Assembly (NCBI RefSeq): GCF_026914185.1
Contig: NC_070560.1
Span: 4,083,501-4,147,500 of the forward strand
From: Puccinia triticina
Taxonomy: Eukaryota > Basidiomycota > Pucciniomycetes > Pucciniales > Pucciniaceae
Length of the DNA: 64,000 bases
Direction of reading: 5' to 3'
Below, one piece after another: positions 32,833 to 45,346 of the stretch; within the stretch, counting starts at the first letter, position 1; each line of letters begins with the position of its first letter. The notes under the pieces were generated by a model. That model ran no database searches. It was not told where the DNA came from and saw only the letters and a program-made list of their open reading frames with translations. The translations under genes and the position numbers were made by a program.

Positions 32833-33735
32833 AGCTGGTAGTATAGAAGGGCAGAGCTTGCACCTCCTTCATCCCCTTCTCCATTCAGCAAAAGGGTTTC
32901 ACAACCACTTTTGAGTCTTACATTGGTAAAATACAAGAGAGGTAGTAAAATGTACGTATCTTTTGGTGGAGATTGTGCTTGATGAGGACTCTGGCAAACG
33001 GGGAAGCGAGATACTTTCCGTTGTGATGCCAGGAGATATACTTTATTGATAAGTGGTGTGAACGATATTCCCAAGATTTGGTGATGTAGCATACAGAGAT
33101 GCCTAAAAAGGCTTTATGGCCCCCTTTGGTCGTCCACACATCAGATACTAAGCTGATCTTTGATTCGGCGTCCTAAAGATTTGATGAAACTTGGTCAGTG
33201 CATCATCCAAAAACAAATCAAACATGAAATCATATGAGCCCCGCTGGACTGAGATTCAACACACCTGGATACCTTCCAAGACACCACGCTGAAGCGAAAG
33301 ATACAGACTGTGTGCAGTTGTTGCTGCCCAGGTTCGCGAGTGGAGGTAGGTTGAAGGCTGAAGGTAATCAAAGACAATGCGAAGGGTTTCGTCTTCAACT
33401 CGAAGCCATGGGAGGGAGTGTTGGAGCAACCAGAAAACAATGAGCTTGTTGAAAGTGTTGTTGTCGAAGCGGCCCTTGGTCATGTATGAGGCAATTGTGG
33501 TACCCGGTTTGTTCATGGACTCGGTTTTATTCTGAGTATCGGCCTGAGCGGCAGTCAGAGGAAGCTTGGCACCATCGGCAATCGCTTGGGTTCGACCAGC
33601 ACAAGCAGCGCGAATGGTTCCTTTGCAGTTCGAGCCGTCACGATGGATCTTCAGGTTGTAGTATGACAAGTTCGAGGCCTTCACAATCTTTGGACACCAG
33701 GAACAGGTGTACGACGTAGTATCCTCCACCTGCAC
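30095..33735 (-). CDS. hAT transposase with multiple introns
   Basis: The exons can be followed by motif. 33735-33265 carries a BED-type zinc finger (YTCSWCPK...NLKIHRDGSNC). 33172 to about 32957 carries SDVWTTKGGHKAFLGI, with the first catalytic Asp; the joining intron 33264-33173 is phase 0. From 31949 to about 31517 come TTDSGSNNFTMVKEL (second Asp) and HQRCFCHVVALVCGAGL, then an acidic Ser-rich stretch. Further exons lie between about 31430 and 30575. 30454-30095 carries the C-terminal dimerisation region PVLASLARDYLTCASSSACVEQTFSAASDI with its conserved Glu. An exon upstream of 33735 is likely but its boundary is unresolved. The intron between the two Asp exons holds an LTR-like insertion (32022-32922). 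No disabling change was proven, but small exons were not all resolved. Confidence 0.8.
32022..32922 (+). repeat. LTR-like repeat inside a hAT transposase intron (family L2)
   Basis: The sequence runs TGTGGTACG...GAGTCTTACA, with a promoter-like TGTCTATATAAGGAGCTCTCT at about 32598-32618 and a conserved 3' part (AAAACTTGCCAAGCTTACCT, CTTCTCCATTCAGCAAAAGG). It shares this organisation and both ends with 55938-57036, and the TATA region with 59640-60300. TG...CA limits and a core promoter suggest a solo LTR. No clear 5-bp duplication was found, so the limits are approximate. Confidence 0.55.
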
Positions 33736-34841
33736 AAAATATAAAAGTACGCTATTGGTGCCGTCCTTGCGAGGTCTTCTTGGACTTGAAATTCATTGAG
33801 CGTTCAGCGGCCTTGGCGTTTTCCTCATCAGAGTCTTGATTAATGTTGTAGAGTTCTTTCGAGTTGGATTCTGGGGTGGAATTTTTATGATCCTGATTTC
33901 AGTTGATAAATATTAAACATTATCACAATTAAATTCAGATTACATACTACACTGACATGAAATGAGGCTCTACCAAAATATTACTCACTTGAGAGGTCTG
34001 GAGGTTTGAAGCTGCAGTTGAACTCCGAGTAGATGTACTAGCAGAGGTTACAGGCCCCTTGGGTCTGGGTGGGACGTTAGTATGGAGAGCCCGTCTGGAG
34101 TCGGATTGAGTAGGAACAAAGCCAGGAGTTACGATGACAGTTCTTTTTCGGGCAGATTGACGGATTGGGATGGACGGATTAGGGGTATCATCACCAACTG
34201 TATGGATATCTGAGCCCTTTTGGTTTTCTGGGGTGACTTGTCAGCTAGAAATCTCAAAGTTTGAAGCAAGGCAGAAGGGCAAGGGCAATAAAATCAAGGG
34301 GATAGGGGATCTGATGGCACTTTGGCTTACTACTGATGTTGGAATTTAGGCGGAATTTATATATGTGATCATCTTGGTTCAACCTGTGGGCAGACTTTTG
34401 GTATGTACAACCACAAAAATAGCTGCGCTTTAGCGGATGGCGCCCCTCGTGCGCTTTCTGCTGGAAAGGCAAAGACATCCGCTGTGCTACGCTCTTGGCG
34501 CTTTTAGCTGGAAAAGCGGGGCCACGCGCTACGCCTTTTGCGCTAATTAGCGCCATTTAGCGCTGATAGCGGCAAATAGCGCACCATTGCGCTACACCGC
34601 TTTCACTACGATATTCTGTAGCGAAAGCGCAAAAAAATCGCTGCGCTACGCGCAGGTGATTTTTGCAGTAGCGGTGGTAGCGCTTCGCTACCGCTCTATG
34701 TAGTGTTTTCCCGCTAGCGCTATCGCTACTCTGCATTGAGAGCAGCGGTTTTCCGCTACGCTACCCAAAAGCGCCGCTTTTTGTAGCGTAGCGTAGCTCT
34801 TGCACCGTTGGTGGGAGGAACACAAGGAAACTACCAAATTA

Positions 34842-36599
34842 GGCCCCGTTTGGCCGCGCGATGTAATGTGATAAATTGGGCAATTTATAACGGGGGGCGC
34901 CCGGGGTATCACACTTTTTTATTTGGTGTTTGGGGCTGCCAATGATATTGTAAAATGCATTACCCCACATCACCGAAAAAATATCACCCCCGCCATTTTG
35001 GAAATAGAGGTCAGGACCTCTATTTCTGGGTGATATATCGGTGACTACATATGTATGTACTCACCCCCCAGTCATCAAGCTGCACCTCTCGATGATCGAT
35101 CATCTGGTCATCAAGAAGGACACAACCCCTTGATGACTGGTCAACCAATCATCTTTGAGGACACAACCTCTGGATGACCGGTTGGACCGGCCATCCAGAC
35201 ACAACCTCTGGATGACCGGTTGGACCGGCCATCCAGACACAACCTCTGGATGACCGTTCTGACCGGCCATCCTGAGGACTTCACCTCTTGATGACCGGTT
35301 CAACCGGTCATCGAAGAGGACACACATCCTATCAATGACCGGTTCAACCGGTCATCGAAGAGGACACATGCTCTCAATGACCAGTTCAACCGGTCATCGA
35401 AGAGGACACATGCTCTTGATGACCGGTTCAACCGGTCATCAAAGAGGACACACCCTCTTGATGACCGGCCAACCGGTCATTGAAGAGGACAGACCCTCTT
35501 GATGATTGGTCAACCGGTCATCGAAGAGGACATAACCTCGGGAGTCTGGATGACCGGTCATCAAGAGGTTGTGTCCTCTTCGATGGCCAGTCAACCGCTT
35601 CACCTCTTGATGACCAGTCAACAGGTCATCGAGAGGTTGTGTCCTCATGACCAGTTGACCGGTCATTGAGAGGAGTTCAGCTCTTGATGAACGGTCAACC
35701 GGTCAACAGGAGCTGAAGCCCTCTGGACGACCGGTTCAACCGACCATCAGGAGCTGAACTCCTCTAGATGAGCGGTTTGACCGGCCATCCAGAGGAGTTC
35801 AGCTCTTGATGACCGGGTGATCGGACATCGAGAGGTGGGCTCCTCTCGATGAACGGATGATTGAGAGGAGTTCAGCTCTCTCGATGTCCGGTTGACCGGT
35901 CATTGAGAGGAGTTCAGCTCTCTCAACCGGACATCGAGAGGAGTTCAGCTCTCTCGATGTCCGGTTGACCGGTCATCGAGGGGAGTTCATCTGTCGATGT
36001 CCAATCAACCGGACATCAAGAGAGGTGAACGTTCTTGATGGACCAAGAGACGTTCCTGATGGACCGTTCATCAAAGAGGAGTTTAGCTCTTGATGACCGA
36101 TCAACCGGTTATCAAGAGCTGAATTCCTCTGGATGGCCGGTCAGAGCTGAACGCTCTTGATGGACCGTTCATCGAAGAGGACTTGACCTCTTGATGATCA
36201 ATCAACCAGTCATCGAGAGGTGAACTCATCTGGATGGCCGGCCGAATCATTCATCCAGAGGTTAGGTCCTCTTCGATGACCGGTTGACCCGTCATTGAGA
36301 GGTGAAGTCCTTTTCGATGACCAGATGACCGGTCATCGAGAGGGTGTTACTCCTCCGGATATCCAGTTGAACAGGTCATCGAGATGTGTACTAGGTGTGT
36401 GTACATGTATGATACTGTCTGCTCTCCAAACAGCCTGTTATAAATGGACTCCGACATTATTCTGGAGCGGATGCACCAAACAGCCATGTTATAAATCTAA
36501 TCATTTCTTGATTGGCTTTATTACAGTTGGATTGCACATTGGGTGGTATGTATATTATGATGCAATTTATCATATAACACTGGGAGTCCAAACGGGGCC
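34842..36599. mobile_element. Non-autonomous TIR element (GGCCCCGTTTGG ends, TTA duplication) with GACCGG payload
   Basis: The ends GGCCCCGTTTGG / CCAAACGGGGCC are flanked by TTA at 34839-34841 and 36600-36602. Deleting the element plus one TTA restores a satellite unit (ACCAAATTAGTCATGTTTGG). The termini resemble PIF/Harbinger ends with a TWA-type target and also resemble the outer ends of T0. It has no coding region; most of it is the GACCGG array. Confidence 0.85.
35071..36385. repeat. GACCGG palindromic array inside the TTA-flanked element
   Basis: About 1.3 kb of GATGACCGGTTCAACCGGTCATC-type units are separated by AGAGGACACA / GAGAGGAGTTCAGCTC spacers. Sub-blocks of near-identical 60-65-bp repeats (for example at 35150-35270 and 35330-35480) show recent local duplication. 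Confidence 0.88.
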
Positions 36600-39198
36600 T
36601 TAGTCATGTTTGGAAACTGATCACATTGTGGCTGCTACATTTGGAGGTTTTGAGGTCATTCAAGGTAAACCATGATACCTTGGGGCCATTTGATCATTGT
36701 TGTACCAATATCATGGAAGAACTCCCACACTGCGCTGAGATATAGTGGCAGAAACACCAAGAAACTACCAAATTAGTGATATTTGGCAACTGATCACATT
36801 GTGGCTGCTACATTTGGGGGTTTTGTGGTCATTCAAGGTAAACAATGATCCCTTGAAGCCATTTGATCATTTTGTTACCAATATCATGGAAGAACTCCCA
36901 CACTGCGCTGAGATATAGTGGCAGAAACACCAAGAAACTACCAAATTAGTGATATTTGGCAACTGATCACATTGTGGCTGCTACATTTGGGGGTTTTGTG
37001 TTTATTCAACGTACACCATGAATCTTTGAGGGCATTTGAACATTTTGGTACCAATATCGTGGAAGAACTCCCACGCTGCGCTCAGATATAGTGGGAGAAA
37101 CATCAAGAAACTACCAAATTAGCAATATTTGGCAACTGATCACATTGTGGCTGCTACATTTGGGGGTTTTGTGGTCATTCAAGGTACCCAATGAACCATT
37201 GAGGGCATGTTAAAATTTTGGTACCAATAGCATGGAAGAAATCCCATGCGGCGCTGAGATATAGTGGCACTAGAAACACCAAGAAACTACCAAATTAGTG
37301 ATATTTGGCAACTGATCACATTGTGGCTGCTACATTTGGGGGTTTTGTGGTCATTGAAGGTACACCATGAATCTTTGAGGGCATGTGAACATTTTGGTGT
37401 CAATATCGTGGAAGAACTCCCACGCTGCGCTCGGATATAGTGGGAGAAACATCAAGAAACTACCAAATTAGTGATATTTGGCAACTGATCACATTGTGGC
37501 TGCTACATTTGGGGGTTTGTGGTCATTAAAGGTACACAATGAATCTTTGACCCCATTTGATCATTTTGGTACCAATATCATGGAAGAACTCCCATGCTGC
37601 GCTGAGATATAGTGGCAGAAACACCAAGAAACTACCACATTAGTGATATTTGGCAACTGACCACATTGTGGCTGCTACATTTGGGGGTTTTGTGGTCATT
37701 CAAGGTAAACAATGAACCTTTGAGGGAATATGAACATTTTGGTACCAATATCGTGGAAGAACTGCCACGCTGCGCTCAGATATAGCGGCAGAAACACCAA
37801 GAAACTACCAAATTAGTGGTATTTGGCAACTGATCACATTGTGCCTGCTAGATTTGGACGTTTTGAGGTCATTCAAGGTACGCAATGTTCCCTTGAGGGC
37901 ATTTGATCATTTTTATACCAATATCATGGAAGAACTCCCATGCTGTGCTGAGATATAGTGGCAGAAACACCAAGAAACTACCAAATTAGTGATATTTGGC
38001 AACTGATCACATTGTGGCTGCTACATTTGGGGGTTTTGTGGTTATTCAAGGTACACCATGAATCTTTGAGGGCATGTGAACATTTTGGTACCAATATCGT
38101 GGAAGAACTCCCACGCTGCGCTCAGATATAGCGGCAGAAACACCAAGAAACTACCAAATTAGTGGTATTTGGCAACTGATCACATTGTGCCTGCTACATT
38201 TGGACGTTTTGAGGTCATTCAAGGTACGCAATGTTCCCTTGAGGGCATTTGATCATTTTTATACCAATATCATGGAAGAACTCCCACGCTGCGCTGAAAT
38301 ATAGTGGCAAACACCAAGAAACTACCAAATTAGTGATATTTGGCAACTGATCACATTGTGGCTGCTACATTTGGGGGTTTTGTGGTTATTCAAGGTACAC
38401 CATGAATCTTTGAGGGCATGTGAACATTTTGGTACCAATATCGTGGAAGAACTCCCACGCTGCGCTCAGATATAGCGGCAGAAACACCAAGAAACTACCA
38501 AATTAGTGGTATTTGGCAACTGATCACATTGTGCCTGCTACATTTGGACGTTTTGAGGTCATTCAAGGTACACAATGTTCCCACGAGGCCATTTGATCAT
38601 TTTTATACCAATATCATGGAAGAACTCCCACACTGCACTGAGATATAGTGGCAGAAACACCAAGAAACTACGAAATTAGTGATATTTGGCAACTGATCAC
38701 ATTGTGGCTGCTACATTTGGGGGTTTTGTGGTCATTCACTGTATCAATGAATCTCTGAGGGCATTTGAAGATTTTTGTTTCAATATTATGGAAGAACTCC
38801 CACGCTGCCCTGAGATATAGTGGCGGAAACACCAAGAAACTACCAAATTAGTCATATTTGGCAACTGATCATATTGTGGCTGCTACATTTGGACGTTTTG
38901 AGGTCATTCAAGGTACACCATGATCCCTTGAGGCCATTTGATCATTTTTGTACCAATATCATGGAAGAACTCCCAAGCTGCACTGAGATATAGTGGCAGA
39001 AACACCAAGAAACTACCAAAACAGTCATATTTGGCAACTGATCACATTGTGGCTGCTACATTTGGAGGTTTTGAGGTCATTCAAGGTAAGCCATGATCCC
39101 TTGAGGCCATTTGATCAATTTTGTACCAATATCATGGAGGAACTCCCACGCTGCGCTCAGATATAGTGGGAGAAACATCAAGAAACTACCAAATTAGC

Positions 39199-40009
39199 TG
39201 TGAGCCTGAGTCTCTTATGTGACAACAGGACACAAGAAAAAAGGGGGACACTGATTGAATTTCTTGGGATAAAGAAATACAAGCAGTGGAGAGAAGAGAA
39301 ATAGAAGAGTGAAACTTGATCTGTTTTAATTATGATTTAATATGGGCCAAGCTCTACCTGGCAAAGTAGGCTGCCAACTGTGCTAGAAATGCAACAGTCT
39401 CCACTCTCACCAAGGAAACGGTGGTGGGATTCAGAAGTAGGATGACTACTCTGCTCTGGTTTTAAAGGTCTTAACAAGAGATAACCTGTGAATCTTTTGA
39501 TGCAGAAGAGAGAAACAGAAGCAGGGAGAGAGCAGTCAAGAGCAACAGATTTTCCTCTGAGATAAACAAGGTCAGTAGAAGAGGGTACTTACTGTCAATA
39601 TCCTGTGGTGATACTGGGAGTGAAGTGGCCTCTGGTTAGTGATCCTGGATGTCTCTGGGGTATGGTTCTGGTGTGCTGAAGTCTGTAGATCCTCCTCAGG
39701 CAGTGGGAGATCCAGACTTCAAAAATTTTCAGAGTTTGCTTACATAATTACATATGTACAAGTGGTTGGCGCGCCTGGTAGCGCTGCCACGTCACAACTG
39801 CGCATGCGCGCCATAACTCAAGTACTCAGGGAAGGAGTAGAGTTACAAAGAAGTGGTAAGTTGTAACTAGGGTTAAAATTGCATGGGAAAACAGAATATG
39901 AAGTCAAAACAAGGTTATCTCTTAAGATGAAAAAGATATGAAGTAATTCATTTGTAGAAAGGTAGAAAAGGCAGCTTTTAGGTCAGCTGTGTTGACTCTG
40001 AGGCTGACA
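39199..40009 (-). repeat. Solo LTR of the Ty3/gypsy family found at the window start
   Basis: TGTGAGCCTGAG...AGGCTGACA, 811 bp, is closely similar to the LTR at 5186-6155 over most of its length (for example TGGCGCGCCTGGTAGCGCT and AACAAGGTTATCTCTTAAGATG). It is flanked by a perfect 5-bp duplication TTAGC (39194-39198 and 40010-40014). It interrupts a satellite unit in E2. A single LTR with intact duplications implies LTR-LTR recombination removed the internal region. Confidence 0.95.
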
Positions 40010-40900
40010 TTAGCAATATTTGGCAACTGATCACATTGTGGCTGCTACATTTGGGGGTTTTGTAGTCATTCAAGGTACACAATGAATCTTTGAGGGCATG
40101 TGAACATTTTGGTACCAATATCATGGAAGAACTCCCATGCTGCGCTGAGATATAGTGGCAGAAACACCAAGAAACTACCAAATTAGTCATATTTGGCAAC
40201 TGATCACATTTTGCCTGCTACATTTGGAGGTTTTGAGGTCATTCAAGGTAAGCTATGATCCCTTGAGGCCATTTGATCATTTTTGTACCAATATCATGGA
40301 AGAACTCCCATGCTGCGCTGAGATATAGTGGCAGAGACACCAAGAAACTACCAAATTAGTGATATTTGGCAACTGATCACATTGTGGCTGCTGCATTTAG
40401 GGGTTTTGTGGTCATTCAAGGTATACAAAGATCCCTTGAGGCCATTTGATCATTTTAGTACCAATATCATGCAAGAACTCCCACATTGCGCTGAGATATA
40501 GTGGCAGAAACACCAAGAAACTACCAAATTAGTGATATTTGGCAACTGATCACATTGTGGCTGCTACATTTGGGGGTTTTTTGGTCATTCAAGGAACACA
40601 ATGAATCTTTGAGGGCATGTGAACATTTTGGTACCAATATCATGAAAGAACTCCCATGCTGCGCTGAGATATAGTGGCAGAAACACCAAGAAACTAGCAA
40701 AATAGTGAGATTTGGCAACTGATCACATTGTGGCTGCTACATTTGGGTGTTTTGTGGTCATTCAAGGTAAACTGTGATCCGTTGAGGCCATTGATCATTT
40801 TTGTACCAATATCATGGAAGAACTCCCATGCTGCGCTGAGATATAGTGGCAGAAAAATCGAGAAACTACCAAATTAGTCATATTTGGCAACAGATCACAA

Positions 40901-43900
40901 CCGCAAAACGTCCAAATGTAGCAGCCACAATGTGATCAGTTGCCAGATATGACTAATTTGGTAGTTTCTTGGTGTTTCCGCCACTATATCTCAGGGCAGT
41001 GTGGGAGTTCTTCCATGATATTGAAACCAAAATCTTCACATGCCCTCAGAGATTCATTGATACAGTGAATGACCACAAAACCCCCAAATGTAGCAGCCAC
41101 AATGTGATCAGTTGCCAAATATCACTAATTTCGTAGTTTCTTGGTGTTTCTGCCACTATATCTCAGCGCAGTGTGGGAGTTCTTCCATGATATTGGTATA
41201 AAAATGATCAAATGCCCTCAAGGGAACATTGCGTACCTTGAATGACCTCAAAACGCCCAAATCCCCTCAAGGGAACATTGCGTACCTTGAATGACCTCAA
41301 AACGCCCAAATCTAGAATACCACTAATTTGGTAGTTTCTTGGTGTTTCTGCCGCTATATCTGAGCGCAGCGTGGGAGTTCTTCCACGATATTGGTACCAA
41401 AATGTTCATATTCCCTCAAAGGTTCATTGTGTACCTTGAATGACCACAAAACTCCCAAATGTAGCAGCCACAATGTGGTCAGTTGCCAAATATCACTAAT
41501 GTGGTAGTTTCTTGGTGTTTCTGCCACTATATCTCAGCGCAGCATGGGAGTTCTTCCATGATATTGGTACAAAAATGATCAAATGGCTTCAAGGGATCAT
41601 GGTTTACCTTGAATGACCACAAAACCCCCAAATGTAGCAGCCACAATGTGATCAGTTGCCAAATATCACTAATTTGGTAGTTTCTTGGTGTTTCTGCCAC
41701 TATATCTCAGCGCAGTGTGGGAGTTCTTCCATGATATTGGTACAAAAATGATCAAATGGCCTCGAGGGATCAATGTGTACCTTGAATGACCTCAAAACGT
41801 CCAAATGTAGCAGCCACCAAGTGATCAGTTGCCAAATATCACTAATTTGGTAGTTTCTTGGTGTTTCTGCCACTATATCTCAGTGCAACATGGGAGTTCT
41901 TCCATGATATTGGTACCAAAATGTTCACATGCCCTAAAGGATTCCTTGGGTACCTTGAATGACCACAAAAACCCCAAATGTAGCAGCCACAATGTGATCA
42001 GTTGCCAAATATCACTAATTTGGTAGTTTCTTGGTGTTTCTGCCACTATATCTCAGCGCAGCATGGGAGTTCTTCCATGATATTGGTACCAGAATGCTCA
42101 CATGCCCTAAAGGATTCCTTGGGTACCTTGAATGACCACAAAAACCCCAAATGTAGCAGCCTCAATGTGATCAGTTGCCAAATATCACTAATTTGGTAGT
42201 TTCTTGGTGTTTCTGCCACTATATCTCAGCGCAGCATGGGAGTTCTTCCCTGATATTGGTAACATAATGTTCTCATGCCCTCAAAGACTCATTTTGTACC
42301 TTGAACAACCACAAAACCCCCAAATGTAGCAGCTACAATGTGATCAGTTGCCAAATATCACTAATTGGCTAGTTAATTGGTGTTTCTGCCACTATATCTC
42401 AGCGCAGCATGGGAGTTCTTCCATGGTATTGGTACCAAAATGTTCACATGCCCTCAAAGATTTATTGTGTACCTTGAATGACCACAAAAACCCCAAATGT
42501 AGCAGCCACAATGTGATCAGTTGCCAAATATCACTAATTTGGCAGTTTCTTGGTGTTTCTGCCACTATATCTCAGCGCAGCATGGGATTTTCTCCATGAT
42601 ATTGGTATAAAAATGATCAAATGGTCTCAAGGGATCATGGTGTACCTTGAATGACCTCAAAACCTTCAAATTTAGCAGCCACAATGTGATCAGTTGCCAA
42701 ATATGACTAATTTGGCAGTTTCTTGGTGTTTCTGCCATTATATCTCAGCGCAGCGTGGGAGTTCTTCCATGATATTGGTAACAAAATGTTCCATTCCCTC
42801 AGAGATTCATTTTGTACCTTGAATGACCACAAAACCCCAAATGTAGCAGCCACAATGTGATCAGTTGCCAAATATCACTAATTTGGTAGTTTCTTGGTGT
42901 TTCTGCCACTATATCTCAGCGCAGCATGGGAGTTCTTCCATGATATTGGTACCAAAATGTTCACATTCCCTCAAAGGTTCATTGAGTACCTTGAATGACC
43001 ACAAAACCCCCAAATGAAGCAGCCACAATGTGATCAGTTGCCAAATATCACTAATTTGGTAGTTTCTTGGTGTTTCTGCCACTATATCTCAGCACACCAT
43101 GGGAGTTCTTTCATGATATTGGTACCCAAATTTTCACATGCCCTCAAAGATTCATTGGGTACCTTGAATGACCACAAAACCCCCAAATGTAGCATCCACA
43201 ATGTGATCAGTTGCCAAATATCACTAATTTGGTAGTTTCTTGGTGTTTCTGCCACTATATCTCAGCGCAGCATGGGAGTTCTTCCATGATATTAGTACAA
43301 AAATGATCAAATGGACTCAAGGGATCATGGTGTACCTTAAATGACCTCAAAACGTCCAAATGTAGCAGCCACAATGTGATCAGTTGCCAAATATCACTAA
43401 TTTGCTAGTTTCTTGGTGTTTCTGCCACTATATCTCAGCGCAGCATGGGAGTTCTTCCATGATATTCCTAAAAAAATTATCATATTCCCTCAGAGATTCA
43501 TTTTGTACCTTGAATGACCAGGAAATCCCCAAATGTAGCAGCCACAATGTGATCAGTTGCCAAATATCACTAATTTGGTAGTTTCTTGGTGTTTCTGCCA
43601 CTATATCTCAGCGCAGCATGGGAGTTCTTCCATGATATTGGTACCAAAATGTTCACATTCCCTCAAAGGTTCATTGTGTACCTTGAATGACCACAAAACC
43701 CCCAAATGTAGCAGCCACAATGTGATCAGTTGCCAAATATCACTAATTTGGTAGTTTCTTGGTGTTTCTGCCACTATATCTCAGCGCAGCATGGGAGTTC
43801 TTCCATGATATTGGTACAAAAATGATCAAATGGCTTCAAGGGATCATTGTTTACCTTGAATGACCTCAAAACCTTCAAATGTAGCAGCCACAATGTAATC

Positions 43901-44155
43901 AGTTGCCAAATATGACTAATTTGGTAGTTTCTTGGTGTTCCTGCCACTATATCTCAGCGCAGTGTGGGAGTTCTTCCATGATATTGGTACAAAAATGACC
44001 AAATGGCCTCAACGGATCATGGTGTACCTCTAATGACCTCAAAACCTCCAAATGTAGCAACCACAATGTGATCAGTTGCCAAATATCACTGATTTGGTAG
44101 TTTCCTGGTGTTTCTCCCACTATATCTCAGTGCCGCGTGGGAGTTCTTCTATGAT
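40901..44155. repeat. E2 right arm: inverted 173-bp satellite array
   Basis: About 19 units lie in the opposite orientation to the left arm. The junction is near 40900, where ...TTTGGCAACAGATCACAA meets CCGCAAAACGTCCAAATGTA. An internal short duplication occurs at 41213-41312 (CAAGGGAACATTGCGTACCT twice). Confidence 0.92.
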
Positions 44156-44602
44156 ATAAGACACCTTACTCAAATCTGGTACAAATGTTAAATCAATCCC
44201 AGGCCTAGTAGAAATTTATGATATTGGATATGATGAGTCATATATACAAGCCATTAAATATGAACAAAATTGATGTAGCATGATATATCGAGACTGATTG
44301 TTTTTTTTTTTTTTTTTTGGAAAGTATATTTCAACACTTCTGCAAGGTTCAAGTGACAATAATTCATGCCTCCCCATTCCTCCTCCCCCCTTCCCCTCCC
44401 TGCCTGACTTAATAGACTATTTTTTCTCAGGAATAATTCATATGAGTATGTACAAATGACCTATTTGATCTGGCAACAAAATGAAGCTTTTACTATGGTT
44501 GAAAACTAAGAAAGGAGGAAATCAAGAGAAAGAGAGATGATAGAAGGGTTATAATGTTGCAGGAAGGAAACAAATTAAAGGGAAATTTCAAAAAAAAAAA
44601 AA

Positions 44603-45346
44603 CGGACATACTTCGCGCACTGCGAAAAACACTTCGCGCACTGCACAGTGCGCGGATTCCCAAACACTTCGCGCACTGCGGGTAAAATACACAACTTTTT
44701 GAAGATTTTATTTGACCAATCAATAGACAGGCCTCTCATTGGCCTCTCTGAATTTTTTGGGAGTTTTTCGAAGCATTCTTCTATGTTAAAAAAAATCATT
44801 GAAAACCAGAAGAAATGTAGGATTTGGGCGCCTAAAAAACAAGGTTCCCATAGCCCAAAAATTTCAAATAATTTATTGAGTACTGAAACATGTAAGAAAA
44901 GCTACTTCAAAAGTTTCCAGCCACTTTGTGCAAGCATACGGGTCTGAAAAATAACAAACTTCACCACATATTAGCACATTGCATCTAAATTATCCTGATT
45001 TTTCAGACCTGTATTCTTGCAAAAAGTGGCTAAAAACTTCTGAAGTAGGTGTTCTTGCATGTTTCATTACTCAATAAATGATTTGGAATTTTGGGGCTAT
45101 GAGAACCTTGTTTTTTAGGCGCCCAAATCCTACATTTCTGCTGGTTTTTAATGATTTTTTTAACGTAGAAGAATGCTTCAAAAAACTCCCAAAAAATTCA
45201 GAGAGGCCAATGAGAAGCCTGTCTATTGATTGGTCAAAAAAAAGCTTCAAAAAGTTGCGTATTTTACCCGCAGTGCGCGAAGTGTTTGGGAATTCGCGCA
45301 CTGTGCAGTGCGCAAAGTGTTTTTCACAGTGCGCGAAGTATGTCCG
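44603..45346. mobile_element. Fold-back TIR element in the E2 right subterminal region
   Basis: Left arm CGGACATACTTCGCGCACTG... and right arm its inverse ending ...CAGTGCGCGAAGTATGTCCG. The two arms (about 360 bp each) are near-complete inverted repeats around a short centre at about 44965-44985. It lies in the A-run that precedes the E2 TTGATCAA motifs, so a duplication of up to 9 A residues is possible but cannot be defined. The repeated CTTCGCGCACTG motif occurs three times per arm. No coding region. A related remnant is at 62286-62460. Confidence 0.8.

Larger units (their letters stand above)
29756..34810 (-). mobile_element. hAT transposon 1, autonomous type, inserted in the E2 left arm
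   Basis: Perfect 23-bp terminal inverted repeats begin CAACGGTGCAAGAGCTACGC, fitting the hAT terminal consensus YARNG. The ends are flanked by GTGGGAG (29749-29755 and 34811-34817). hAT elements make 8-bp duplications; here 7 bp match and one base appears lost. Removing the element restores a normal satellite unit (ATAGTGGGAGGAACAC). The terminal 250-350 bp are packed with TAGCG/GCGGT motifs in both orientations, the usual hAT subterminal arrangement. Confidence 0.9.
27825..40900. repeat. E2 left arm: 173-bp satellite array with insertions
   Basis: About 31 tandem units remain after subtracting the insertions. The period of 173 bp is fixed by spacing of identical landmarks (for example 28054, 28227 and 28918, 29091). 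Two unit subtypes alternate irregularly: one with TTTGGGGGTTTTGTGGTCAT, the other with TTTGGACGTTTTGAGGTCAT. A block with CTCAGATATAGCGGCAGAAA repeats with a multi-unit period at about 37740-38560. Confidence 0.92.
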
